Both the position numbers and the translations under genes were made by a program. The notes under the pieces are model-generated. The model did no database searches and was not told the DNA's origin. It saw only the letters and a program-made list of their open reading frames with translations. A DNA stretch of 12,207 nucleotides from Porogramme epimiltina (lineage: Eukaryota; Basidiomycota; Agaricomycetes; Polyporales; Polyporaceae). The DNA lies in NCBI GenBank assembly GCA_900155495.1, contig FTLJ01001362.1:1-12207 (forward strand), read 5' to 3'. Shown here one piece after another: positions 1-9,437 of the stretch (position 1 is its first letter; every line of letters begins with the position of its first letter).

Positions 1-7
1 TTTTTTT

Positions 8-72
8 CAATCAGAAGGCGGCATACGAGATCATGCTGGTCTCGTGGGCTCGGAGATGTTTATAAGAGAAAG
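8..72 (+). other. Illumina Nextera P7 / i7 adapter contamination
   Basis: Bases 8-31 match the 24-nt P7 flow-cell primer at 22 of 24 positions (differences at 11 and 18). A 7-base stretch at 32-38 sits where the 8-base i7 index should be. Bases 39-53 match the Nextera read-2 primer start exactly. Bases 54-72 match the 19-bp Tn5 mosaic end at 17 of 19 positions (differences at 60 and 70). The order P7, index, read-2 primer, mosaic end is exactly that of a tagmentation library. This is synthetic DNA carried into the assembly; the genome can begin no earlier than base 73. The errors suggest an uncorrected read end. Confidence 0.96.
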
Positions 73-74
73 GG

Positions 75-112
75 ATAGGGGTCAGGGGATAGGGGTCAGG
101 GGTCGGGGGGTC
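75..112 (+). repeat. G-rich 14-bp tandem repeat
   Basis: A 14-bp unit (ataggggtcagggg) occurs twice in exact tandem at 75-88 and 89-102, followed by another G run at 105-110. There are at least five runs of four or more G within about 38 bases, so the strand fits the pattern for a G-quadruplex. It directly abuts the adapter mosaic end, so its status as genuine genome sequence is uncertain. Confidence 0.7.
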
Positions 113-994
113 TCTTGCTTATCTGCATGGCGTTGCAGAAGGGTAGTATCCCTATTCGTAGACTGCATTTGAATACATAGTTCAAGTACTACGGAGGCCA
201 TAACTTATCCGTATTGTACAATGGAGCTAATGCCACTTCAACTAGGTCTTGAAACCTCGCATATCACACTCCACTTGGTACCTTGAGCGGCGATGCGGGT
301 CCGCACGCCAATCCGATTCTCTANNATTCTCTAGGAGTGGGACATGATGAGGATGTCCAGGGAACCTCCGGTGACGTCGCCAATATACGCTCTATGTACC
401 CCCTTTAGTACACTTCTGCGCAACGGTATGGACGCGCACCTCCAGCGCGCCCCCAGGGCGAGCCACCCTGCCGGGTTTCAGTCACACAATCCCAGCCCTG
501 TGCTCGCTCCGCTCCCCGGTGGCCGTGCGTCGCTAGCGCGAGCTTGTCTCTCATTACGCGGTTTGCAGGTTTCGCTGAGGTTTCGCCGAGAATTCGAGCA
601 CACGGCGGACGTATGGGCACGCAGAGGGAGACAGCAGGGGACCCGAGTGCGAGCACGGATAGAGATAATATTACACTTTGGAAAACAGATGCACAGCGGA
701 AAACAATGCGAGTACAAGTGAGCAGCGCGGGAGTACACTTTCCTATACAATACACATGCTAGCTGACGGCGACAACAGAGGCGAGGGGCCCATGAGGTGA
801 GGACAGCAAAAGATAATGTAATCGGCCGGGGTTGGAGTCCGTTCGTGCGGTCGTACGGGTCGTACAGTCGTAGACGTGCAGTCATGCACTAGTCGAGGCG
901 AACAAACAGCCCGCGCGAGGGGGGGAGAGAGAGGAACAGTTGCGGAGGCACCACAGAGGGCCTCGTGCACGGTCGCCTGGGACCGGGCTCACAC
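113..994. other. No gene recognised; 3' flank of the zinc-binding gene
   Basis: Open frames exist on both strands (for example 344-721 plus and 405-755 minus), but none resembles a known family or has a convincing coding pattern. It lies downstream of the minus-strand gene that ends at 995, so part of it may be that gene's 3' UTR. It contains the NN gap at 324-325 and short repeated gtcgtac words around 848-870. Confidence 0.5.
316..333. other. Assembly gap (NN) between duplicated octamers
   Basis: Two undetermined bases at 324-325 are flanked on both sides by the same octamer, attctcta (316-323 and 326-333). This is what an unmerged overlap or scaffold join leaves behind. Continuity across this point should not be assumed. 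Confidence 0.85.
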
Positions 995-3358
995 CTACAT
1001 ATCCTCCTTCTTCGACCACTTCTCGTCGCTCGCGTTGTTCACCACCGCCGCATCCACCACTTCCAGCAGCTATGCACCCGCATCAAAGTCCGCGTCCACG
1101 TCCGCCTCATCGGGGTCTGCATCGGCGTCGGCCTGCCCGTCAACCTCCTCCCCGTCCGCATCGACGTCCATCAAATCTGACGACTTGGACTTGCCGTCCG
1201 ACCCGCGCCCCGATTCAGCCCTCGACCCACCTTTCCCGCGCAGCGTCGGCGAACGCGACGAGGAGCGGCTGCTTCCGCGCATGCCGCCGCTCCCGCTTGC
1301 GTGCCCGTTCGCACCGTTCGCCTAGTGCACCGTGGCGCGCGGGCGCAGGTGCAGGTGGTGGTGCTCGTCATCCTCGTTCGCGCTCGGCCCGGGCAGCGTC
1401 ACGATTTCGGAGGGCGTCGGCCCGCACTGCGTCGAGCGCGAGAAGGGGTGGTACGGCGAGCGGATGTCGCGGTCGTAGTCGCGGTCGTGGCGCGTGTAGC
1501 TGCTAACGACAGCAGGTGCGTGCCCGTCGGCCCGAGCCGCGCGCCCACTGGGTCAGCACCATGGACGGGGAGCGTGTCTGGACGATTGACCGAACGGTCG
1601 GAGCCTTGCAAGCCATCACCGCTGCGCCCGTTGGTGTGCGAGCCCGGCGCAGGCTGGTGTGCGCCCTACGGATGGATGGCGCGCGGGGGGCGCGGCACGC
1701 AGTTGGCCTGCGAGGATCTGGCTGTCGAGTGTCCTGCGGCATTCGATGTGCTTCATTTTCTTGCGGCACCTGTGAGCGGAGAGCGGGAACTAGGATTCTG
1801 AACCATACCAGTTACCTGTCGCAGACGGTGCCAGATCCCTCGGGGCCAGGACCCCACTTCTCGACGCACTTGCCATCCTTGTACCTGTCGGGCAGGCCGC
1901 ACTGGCGGTAAATGCGCTGGCCCTGTGAGTTGGTGGAAGGGAGCCCTCCACCGCCAATGGCGGACGGGCCGGAGACGACGCTGCCGTTATGGCCTAAGGG
2001 GAAGTAAGTACGAGTGAGGGTAAAGAAAAAAGATCCCACATACCAATCATTATCGTGACGCTGCCCATTGTACCGACCGTGGTCTTCTTCATTGGCAGAC
2101 CCGTCACCGGCAGGGTAAAGATGTGCTGCACAATCGAACCCTGACCAAGGAGAGACGGGGACTGCACAACGTGATTCCGGACGAGGGAGAGATGTGCTGT
2201 AGAAGACGCACGCCGGGGTGAAGATGCTGCGACGCGTGCAGTGCGCGGCCGTCGGAATCACCCTTGGCCGCGGGCTCGACGATCGTCTCGGCGAGGCTCA
2301 CATCGCTGCCACGCGAATAGGAGCGACTATAGGAGGAGCGGCCACGCGAGGTCAGCCGCGGGCGGTGGGAGCGAGGGTGTTTCAGGTACGCATACGCATC
2401 GCGGTCCGAACGGTGATGGGGACACCTGGAATAACGGGCGTGGAGAGTGGTAGCAGGAAGAGCGTGGTGCGTGGCGAGCGGTGGAGAATGGTGCACAGAG
2501 TGACCGTTGATATAAGCGGGGTCGAGATAATTTGAGTTCTGCAGGGGGTCATAAGACGAGCTGCAAGGCAGACGAGAGGAGGGCACTTACGGAGACGCTG
2601 TAGTAGCGTCTGTAGTTGCGGTCGTCTGCGTCGCGGTCGTTGCGTGCGCGTTTTGCGGGGGGTGGCGCACCTGGGCCGGTGAGGGGACTGCCGTAGCCGG
2701 CGTCCATGCTGCCCGGTGCGTGGGCGCGGACGCGGCTGGAGGTGACAGAGGCGGGAAGGGGGAGTGCGATAGACGAGAACTGGGAGCCAACTGGGAGCCT
2801 GTAGCTGTTGGAGCACGAGGCATGGGGGCAGGAAGGCTGGGATTGGGAGCCGTGCTGTTGCAGCGACAGGAGGCAGGCGGCGGCGTTTGCGGAGGGGATG
2901 GAGCTGACCTCAGGGACAGTGGGCTGGCCACCACTGTCGGCGATAATGCAGGAGAACCGCGCGCAGACGTTGGCGGTGCGGACGTTAGCTTGAGGGAACT
3001 TCTAGCATTCGAACTCGGCTCACTGCTCTTGGAGCATGTGGAGGCGGGGTCACGAGCCTGCTTGCGCGTTCCACGCGGCTGTCGGAATCGTGGATGCCCT
3101 TGCGGGCTGTCTCGGAGATGTCGAGCTTGGAAGAGGAGCCCTGAGAGGATCTCAGGGGGACGCGGTGGGGGGTGATTGGGCGGAGGGCTGGAATGTGGCG
3201 AGGAGTGGCTCGGCCTTCCCTGCGTGTCGCCTCATGAGCGCGAGCTCATTCTTGACGGCTTCGGACTCTTGGTGAGGCATTTGGCGGGCTGTGACAGCAG
3301 AGACGGGAGCGGGGGGCGAGCCATTGGTATGGGGAACAGCGTCGGCGGGCATCGTCAT
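995..3358 (-). pseudogene. Broken gene for a Cys4 zinc-binding, Asp-rich-tailed nuclear protein
   Basis: Read on the minus strand from an ATG at 3358. In order there is a short N-terminus; a helical segment (KLDISETARKGIHDSDSRVE) near 3060-3135; a long Ser/Pro-rich region (about 3030-2710); a basic stretch with PPPAKRARNDRD (2707-2591), a likely nuclear localisation signal; a Ser/Arg/His-rich part; a four-cysteine block C-x10-C-x14-C-x2-C; and an Asp-rich C-terminus ending SDEKWSKKEDM plus TAG at 995. Two good introns frame the cysteine exon (1994-2043 and 1770-1815; exon 1816-1993), and the last two cysteines are split by the second. The frame changes at about 3167 (in a run of six G), about 3075, 2710, 2590, 2200-2100, 1600 and 1495. 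TAG codons interrupt it at 1322-1324 and 1070-1072, yet coding continues after each. The cysteine pattern suggests a zinc-binding transcription or chromatin factor; function is inferred. Sequencing indels in GC-rich DNA could explain the breaks instead of true decay. Confidence 0.72.
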
Positions 3359-3410
3359 AATATCTAGAAATAGTCTGTGTTGGGCGTTCAATGCGAAGAC
3401 ACTTCGACTT

Positions 3411-3600
3411 TTTGAAGTTCGGACGGAGGGTCGGCATATGCCGGGAGAAGGGCAGCACGTGAGCAGCTTTTCGACGCTTTGAAGGTCGGTCGGTGGGTCG
3501 GCAAATGCCGGGAGAAGGGCAGCACGTGAGGGACTTTTCGCACTCTGAGCGTTGGTCCGTGCGTCGGCAATTGCCGGGAGAAGGCCAGCACGTGTTACGC
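3411..3600. repeat. Three ~66-bp tandem repeats with CACGTG boxes
   Basis: Three diverged copies with equivalent points at 3431, 3498 and 3564 (spacing 67 and 66). Each contains a 10-bp palindrome or near-palindrome (ggcatatgcc, ggcaaatgcc, ggcaattgcc), then the conserved words gccgggagaagg and cagcacgtg. The E-box CACGTG falls at 3456-3461, 3523-3528 and 3589-3594. The array lies 53-242 bp upstream of the ATG at 3358, so a promoter role with bHLH-factor binding is plausible. The minus-strand frame of that ATG stays open through the array to 3616, so an N-terminal extension is the alternative reading. Confidence 0.85.
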
Positions 3601-3621
3601 ATTCAAGTCGGAACATAGAGA

Positions 3622-3640
3622 CCGATTCTTAGAGAATCGG
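3622..3640. terminator. Short perfect hairpin between two minus-strand genes
   Basis: An 8-bp perfect inverted repeat (ccgattct / agaatcgg) with a 3-nt loop lies 13 bp beyond the stop codon of the DUF6534 gene. It could form in that gene's 3' UTR. Fungal nuclear genes do not rely on hairpin terminators, so the functional label is a guess; only the structure is seen. Confidence 0.35.
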
Positions 3641-3652
3641 AATATCCCCCCA

Positions 3653-5923
3653 TTACACGGCCACAGAGACACTCTGAGTCATACCTCTCAGCTCTTTCAA
3701 ACCGAGAGCCTCATCTGCCCTTTCAGCTTCTGAACATAAGGCTTCTTCGATATTCGTGGAAAGACCCTCAGAGGTCTCGCTGCGCTCGCGCGCAATCCTG
3801 ATGTCAATCATGGACTGCAGGTGGTGTAAGAACGTAAATATCGCACTTGTCATATATGAGGAACTGTGCGTCACTCACACGCGGTATGTTTATGGCTTTA
3901 GTCCGCCTTTGTGTATTCCCTATGACCCCGCTCATGCCTAATGTGCCAAGATCGTCTGAACGTGACACCTCCTTGAGAGATGCACGCGAATTGAGCCTGC
4001 ATTGTGATTATATAAGAACAGTAGCACTAGTTGGATACTCCGCAGCCCTTACACCGCTAGAACGGAATTGAAATATGCTAATGTTGCAATTTGGTTTGTC
4101 AGTATGTCGCAGACGTAAGGATAATCCAATACATGCATTTGGTGGTTGGCATCCCAAGTGCAATGTACACCAAATCATTGGGCTGTGCAAGAGCCTACAG
4201 TATCGACGCGAAGTCAGTATCTTCCCAGTTCGTCAGAGTCCTCAATAAAGCTCACTAGGGCAAGACAAAGGATGCTGAGCGTGCTAAAGGGGGCACTATG
4301 AGTCTCTACACCAACACAATGCCTATAAAGTGGTTACCTGGTGAGGAGACCTATATGCGCACATCAATTACGTGCTGAAAGACTTTGTAAAAGGACCATG
4401 AGGACCTACCAGTGTTTATAGTATACACGATGAGAACGTTAAGCATAGAGTCGGTACTAGGTTAAGTGTTGTAGGGATACTGCTGGCATACAATAGTTTA
4501 TATACAAGAGAGCTTACCGCTTGAATCCAGTTCTGCTGCGGCTCAAGAAGATAATAAGCGTTGTGGTGAGGGTAGCATCCGTTGCCAAAGCAAACGCAAA
4601 ACCGGCAGACGTGAGCCACTGTAGCGTGTGGATGAATGTCTTAATATCAACGTCAAATGTGGATAATAAAGTCGAATACTGACGGTCCAGTCTTTCCAGT
4701 TATCGAAGGATTTTTGGATGTACCTATATTCATGTGGAGTCGGCCGGTATTTCATCGACTACAGAAATATCGCTCACAATTCTGCAGAGGCGGCTGTGGC
4801 GTACATGAGCATGGTGAAATGGTAATACAAAATCTGACTAACCTCCGGCAAAACCTGCCAACACAAGGCGTGGAAAGTGGGTAAATCATACACGTTTTCA
4901 TCAGGCCAAAATCCTACCAAGTGTACCGGCCATAAATACGGCCTGACGCCACGTCAACATACTGAAGCGGAACTAGAATAAGGAGCTTACTGCGATCACG
5001 GAAACGTATCTCAGCCTCCCTCCCACTAGCGTAACATAAGTACTCGTGTCGCTCGATAGGAAGGAGCACGAACACATAAACACTCGTCTTGCGTAGAACC
5101 TGTTGAGATTCATTGAACATAATAGATTTCGTTCGTAGAATGATAGGACGTACGCTTGACCAAGTACGATAATTGTACTCTATCACACACAGGTCGTTAG
5201 TCGCACTGTAGATCGCGCGGGCGCATGTTATACACACCGAGCAGGGGACCAACAGCTTGGGGAAATTATGTCTGAGTACCTAGAGAGACATTTGGAGATG
5301 GCAAAAACTTACCCGGATGGACCTACGAAGTATTAGAAAATCGCATGTAAAGCTCGAAAGCAACCCACCAAGTTCCGTACTCCAGAGCGGGAGGATTGAA
5401 ATAGTTCACAACGAGGTAGAAGTAACTACGTAGAGACATGAGGCAAAAGATGAGGGATGCCATAACGAGAGGAGCCCACCAGGTATGCATGGATATGACG
5501 GTGTGCATGGTATCTAGAGTACTTCGATTCATCGTTTAGATATACTTTCCCAGAGCACCAATCACTCAGAAGCACGTACAAAAGAGCAAATACCTAAGGG
5601 TGCGTATCAGTTTTTGAAGTGCGATCGTATCGCGTGAAGAGTACATACCAGAACCTTGAGAATGGGGAGATCTGTTTTGTATAAGTGCACATATCGATAC
5701 GTCTGGTGCACAGAGAGACCGTAAAGCCTTTGAATACGTGGTTTACCTGGATGAGAGTAGCCTCTGTGTGAACATGTAATGCGACGCACATTGCACTTAT
5801 GAATGTGCCCAGAAGCACCGCTCCGAAGGTATTGTTCAGCGATGGGACTTGAGGTATAACCGGCGGTAGCCCGGCGAGCAAGCCTTCTGTTCCCGCCGTG
5901 TATGAGGGCGAGGAGATTGGCAT
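3653..5923 (-). CDS. DUF6534 family multi-pass membrane protein, ~21 exons
   Basis: The family is uncharacterised, with about seven membrane segments. Exons (minus strand): 5923-5790, 5727-5649, 5593-5580, 5521-5480, 5425-5369, 5322-5313, one uncertain exon in 5290-5165, then 5099-5074, 5025-4991, 4942-4918, 4854-4843, 4793-4778, 4723-4684, 4618-4518, 4456-4410, 4350-4338, 4295-4256, 4194-4137, 4077-4053, 3996-3879, 3814-3653. Splicing gives an N-terminus with PSLNNTFGAVLLGTF, then LYGLSVHQTYRYVHLYKTD, LDTMHTVISMHTCYFYL and NYFNPPALEYGTWSIR, then FYARRVFM, then the family signature WLTSAGFAFALAT and SRSRTGFKRTDSMLN. After the last membrane segments comes a polar cytosolic-type tail rich in Glu, Arg and Ser. 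Length is about 365 residues. All phases agree except around the uncertain exon; intron 18 (4136-4078) appears to use a GC donor. Start chosen because it precedes the conserved PSLxNTFG block. Family assignment is strong; function unknown. Confidence 0.9.
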
Positions 5924-7417
5924 CGTGCGTGGGTTGGTCGTCAGATTGCTGTAGGTACGTCGTAGTTATACTCAAGCTCGGGGAAGCGGGCGGACGACAG
6001 GATATCCTATTTCTTGTAGCGGTAGATCATAGTTGTGATGAACATGCCATCAGAGAACAGATCAAGCCCTGATTGATATGTGAGGAGGGCCCAAACCATA
6101 CTTATACAATCGGGCCTTTGGTCCTTAATAGAAGGGGGAGTCTATAGCACCTGTAAGCGCTATAGAATAGAATAGATTATCGGGCTACCTGTGTTGTACC
6201 ACCACAACCTATGGGGGATCCCTGGGCGCCGGAGTCGTCCAGGAGCAGTACTCAGCTCGTGGAAAGGGCCCTACGTTGTTGGGAATGAGAAGGCCGCATG
6301 TAGATAGATCTGCACCCTAGAGCGATCTGGGATACGCCACATGTCGGAGAAAGAGATCTTTCAGCGATGGGACAGATACAAGCCTGTCGATGGGTATCGC
6401 ATCTAGCACTAGCCTTGACACATATGCATATCAAGAATGGAAGACCTAAGATGTGTGAAGTCTGCTTGCAAGTGGCCATTCTAGGTCAGCCCAGGCTCGA
6501 ACATCGAGATGGAGAAGTCACAATGACTGAATCGTTGAACCCTGGTCATCTCAATAACGCTGGTAGACCCCTTTTGAGTCACTTCCCTAGGGCTGTATAA
6601 GTTGTTCAGATGACACTGCCTCAAGCCCAGCCACTACGGACCATCTGAGGACAAGTCGAGGCTTCAAAATCCACACGTAAGCTCAGGATGAAACGCGGAG
6701 GTACACGGAACATACACAGGGTAGGTCAAACTCTATATTTCTAAAAATACAATCGATCAGAGTCTCCTGAGCATCATGATTCGTGGAGAGAGGGGGAGTG
6801 AGAAGAAAAGAAGTGCGCCGCAGAAGGACGATGGTGATGTTTGAAGAAGAATTGTGGAAAAACGGACGGGATCACGTACAAGTTCAAGATTAGATTTAAT
6901 AAAAACCGCCCAATATGTACTACGTCATCAGGAAACTGTGTAGTTTAAGAATTCATGCTAGCACTACTATGTTTTCCCAACGCAGTTGAAAACGGATAAA
7001 CAAGTCTCTCTATGCTGGGAAGAAGCGGACATCAGCAGCAACACCCCTCACTCCAAGCATAGTCGGATGTATGGAATCCAGGTAGGACTGATGATATCAT
7101 GAAAAGACGCCTACCGATTTTCCTCCTTGATATGTACGTGTGAAGGGCCGAAAATTTATAACTTTTTACCGCGTGAAAGTTCACACTCTCCTCAATAATT
7201 TGTTCTATGAGTATTGTGCCGAATGCTACAAACGAATATATAGTGACTCGGGCATTTCCGTTCCTGGCGCCTCTCATCGAACCGCCATCCTCTACTCAAG
7301 CAGAACGCTTGATTCGGATTCAAGGCTCTAGCACATTCGCAAGTCAAAACAGAAGTCCGCAGGGGATCAAAAAAGTCGTCTCCATTCCGCAGGTAAGATT
7401 ACACCCCAGACCGAATC
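5924..7417. other. No assignable gene between DUF6534 and the kinase
   Basis: This holds the upstream region of the DUF6534 gene on the left and the 3' flank of the kinase on the right. Open frames are short (61-83 codons) and not recognisable. 6680-7000 is relatively AT-rich and looks intergenic. A 7-bp inverted repeat (ctatagc / gctatag, 6142-6148 and 6159-6165) is the only structure of note. A plus-strand frame at 7207-7392 ends in a good splice donor (caggtaag) but has no recognised content. Confidence 0.5.
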
Positions 7418-9437
7418 TCAAGGTGTTCGAGCTCCTGTCGCACCCTCTTTCTCTGTAGATAACTGTTTGCTCTGAGGGGAGACGTCGAAATCAACGTTAT
7501 AGTATCCATACATACTCAAAAGGCATCCCAGTCCCTGATGAACCTCAAGTTCGTACGGTTCGAGTGGAAAAGACTCGCCATCGATGGAGAGGAAGCCGGT
7601 TGGTGAGAGTGGCTCAATCCTGTATGCATACGCCTTGAAGTAATGTTGCTAGTGGATATCATCGGACGTGGGTAGTCTATGCGGTGCATCAGAACCAGGG
7701 CACGTACCATATCCGTCCAGAAGGGTTTTCCAAGCTCGGCACCTTCGATAGCTTTGAGCATAGTCATGCGTGTTCGCTGAAGGGTACAGCCATGCATCAG
7801 TTATGAGACCTATCTGTGGGGGGTAAACGCACCCGCTCTTGGAATACGATGTCGATTGTGCCATCGCACGGGACAGACACAGGGAACTGAATGAAATCCG
7901 GGGTGACGTAGGGACCCTTGCCGGCCAGCATGTAGGTAAAAGGTACTTCGAACGTGACCCACCCCTCTTCGCTTGCGCCGGGACCAATGTGCTTGAGAGG
8001 AGGGAGCCCAGAAAAGTCTGAACCGGATAAGGTGGGATCCAATGCGCGGGCACGGCACGTCTCCGCTGATGTCCTTGCGCGCTTCATATCTTGGAGCATC
8101 TGGGCTTTGTTGCTATGGGCAATCTTCATGGACACCTTGATAGGACACGATTTATGCTTAAAGAGCACTACGCGTATGCCTCAGCCGAAGAGTACGTTGT
8201 AAGGGCGGGGGAGGAACCGACCTTGGTAGATGAACCCGAGGACGAACCGACTACGCGTGATGTGAGAACAGTAACGTGATTATCCAAAAACGATGGCGTA
8301 CGATTGTCCCATGAATCTCAGCGGCTCGGAACCGAGGTCAACGTCGGCCATAAGACCGAGGGACTGACACATGAACGAGATGTACCTTTTCCCCCTCTGA
8401 AGAATAGAGAACAAGTCGATATTCATGGGTGTCCCTATTCGTGTCGCCTTGAGTACAATGGATTACTCTATGGAGATTTAATGCGGCTACCTTTTATCGC
8501 GTTTAACGCAGAGACTGAGAGGTCTTTGAACTCCTGCATAGATGCGAGAATGTGAAACTCAAGCTCGTTTGAGTACGCTTGGAACCTACATCTATCCCAA
8601 TGATATTCAAGGCCAGACCATTTCCGGATCCAGTGGGAATGGGTGCAACGGGCACACAAAATGCTTTTGCAGGCTCTGCGTGTCCAGCGTAGCCATTGAA
8701 CACTTCATATACGAGTCCATCTCCAGATACGGCAACGATAGCATCAAATTGATCCAGCGGGAGTTTCTGTACCTCCTCTTGAGCGTGTCCCACGTGCGTC
8801 GTGACTATTTGGTTGATCTGTGAGACACAACGAATGGAGACGATCAGGGAGACGCACTTGTGAGGTCTATTTCGCACTTCGCTGCTTTAAATATGGGCTC
8901 TATAATCTTCCTGTATCGGGCGACCGATCTTCCCTGAGTCAAGTTGAGCATGCACCCTCGTAAACATCCAGGAAATTCTCACTGGGCCGCTTCGTGGATT
9001 GACAAAGACCTTTAGCCTCCTGTTACGCCCAATGCCTTTGAGTTGATTAGGTTGGGTGGACATAGAACTATGATAAGACGACCCACCAGCATACGCTGCG
9101 CAAAGAACAGCCTCAGCGAACTCAGAAGCTGTGGACTTCTCTAATTCCGCAATGGCCGCCGTGATATGTATCAGTTCCAACGGCTTCCTTGGTTTTGTCT
9201 CCGCGAGGAGGGAAATTAGGAACGCATGTTCACAGATCCCTGCCCATAAGATGTTTCTTAAGGGTACCTGTAGGACAGGACACGTCCCTGTGGACATTCG
9301 TATAGTCAATGAAAAGCGCGGCCTTGGAAAGAACCCTACTCACTGTTTGATGAATGACTTATTATGATTCCTGCATCCGTGAGGAGGAAGTTGCACGGGC
9401 CGGAGTCGCAAGTCAAGGTGATCTCATGAAGAAACAT
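7418..9437 (-). CDS. LCB4: Sphingoid long-chain-base kinase (sphingosine kinase), 10 exons
   Basis: Phosphorylates sphingoid bases with ATP, feeding the sphingolipid breakdown and signalling pathway; related to yeast Lcb4/Lcb5 at membranes. Exons (minus): 9437-9344, 9287-8983, 8933-8858, 8804-8590, 8533-8491, 8434-8302, 8250-8222, 8167-7833, 7776-7708, 7648-7418. They join in phase to 1530 nt, 509 residues plus TGA, a normal length. The N-terminus has the VPLRNILWA block. The diacylglycerol-kinase-type catalytic domain starts at LKVFVNPRSGPGRSVARY (nucleotide-binding loop), followed by THVGHAQEEV, the catalytic SGDGLVYEVFNG and PIPTGSGNGLALN. The C-terminal part contains GLMADVDLGSEPLRFMG, WVTFEVPFTYMLA, VPCDGTIDI and FLSIDGESFPLEPYE, all typical. 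Nine introns of 49-59 nt are GT-AG. The ATG precedes the family-like start; a TATA-like element (minus strand, 9502-9508) lies about 65 bp upstream. No broken residues are seen. Confidence 0.95.

Noticed and set aside
75..112. Telomere repeat at the left end
   Set aside because: The G-rich words are not clean TTAGGG copies and run G-rich on the plus strand, whereas a left chromosome end should show the C-rich strand; they also adjoin an adapter.
344..755. ORFs of 125 and 116 codons on opposite strands
   Set aside because: Overlapping frames in GC-rich DNA, no recognised motif and no splice structure.
876..1506. Plus-strand ORFs rich in Arg, Pro and Ser
   Set aside because: They are antisense shadows of the Asp-rich and Ser/Arg-rich C-terminal part of the minus-strand gene.
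5594..5975. Two long minus-strand ORFs (109 and 122 codons) read as separate proteins
   Set aside because: Each reads through an intron; the first two exons of the DUF6534 gene lie in different frames of this stretch.
6252..6600. Overlapping ORFs of about 75 codons on both strands
   Set aside because: No motif, no family resemblance, and both strands are equally open, as expected by chance.
7207..7458. Plus-strand ORF of 83 codons with a good splice donor inside
   Set aside because: It runs into the antisense of the last kinase exon, has no recognised domain and no convincing partner exon.
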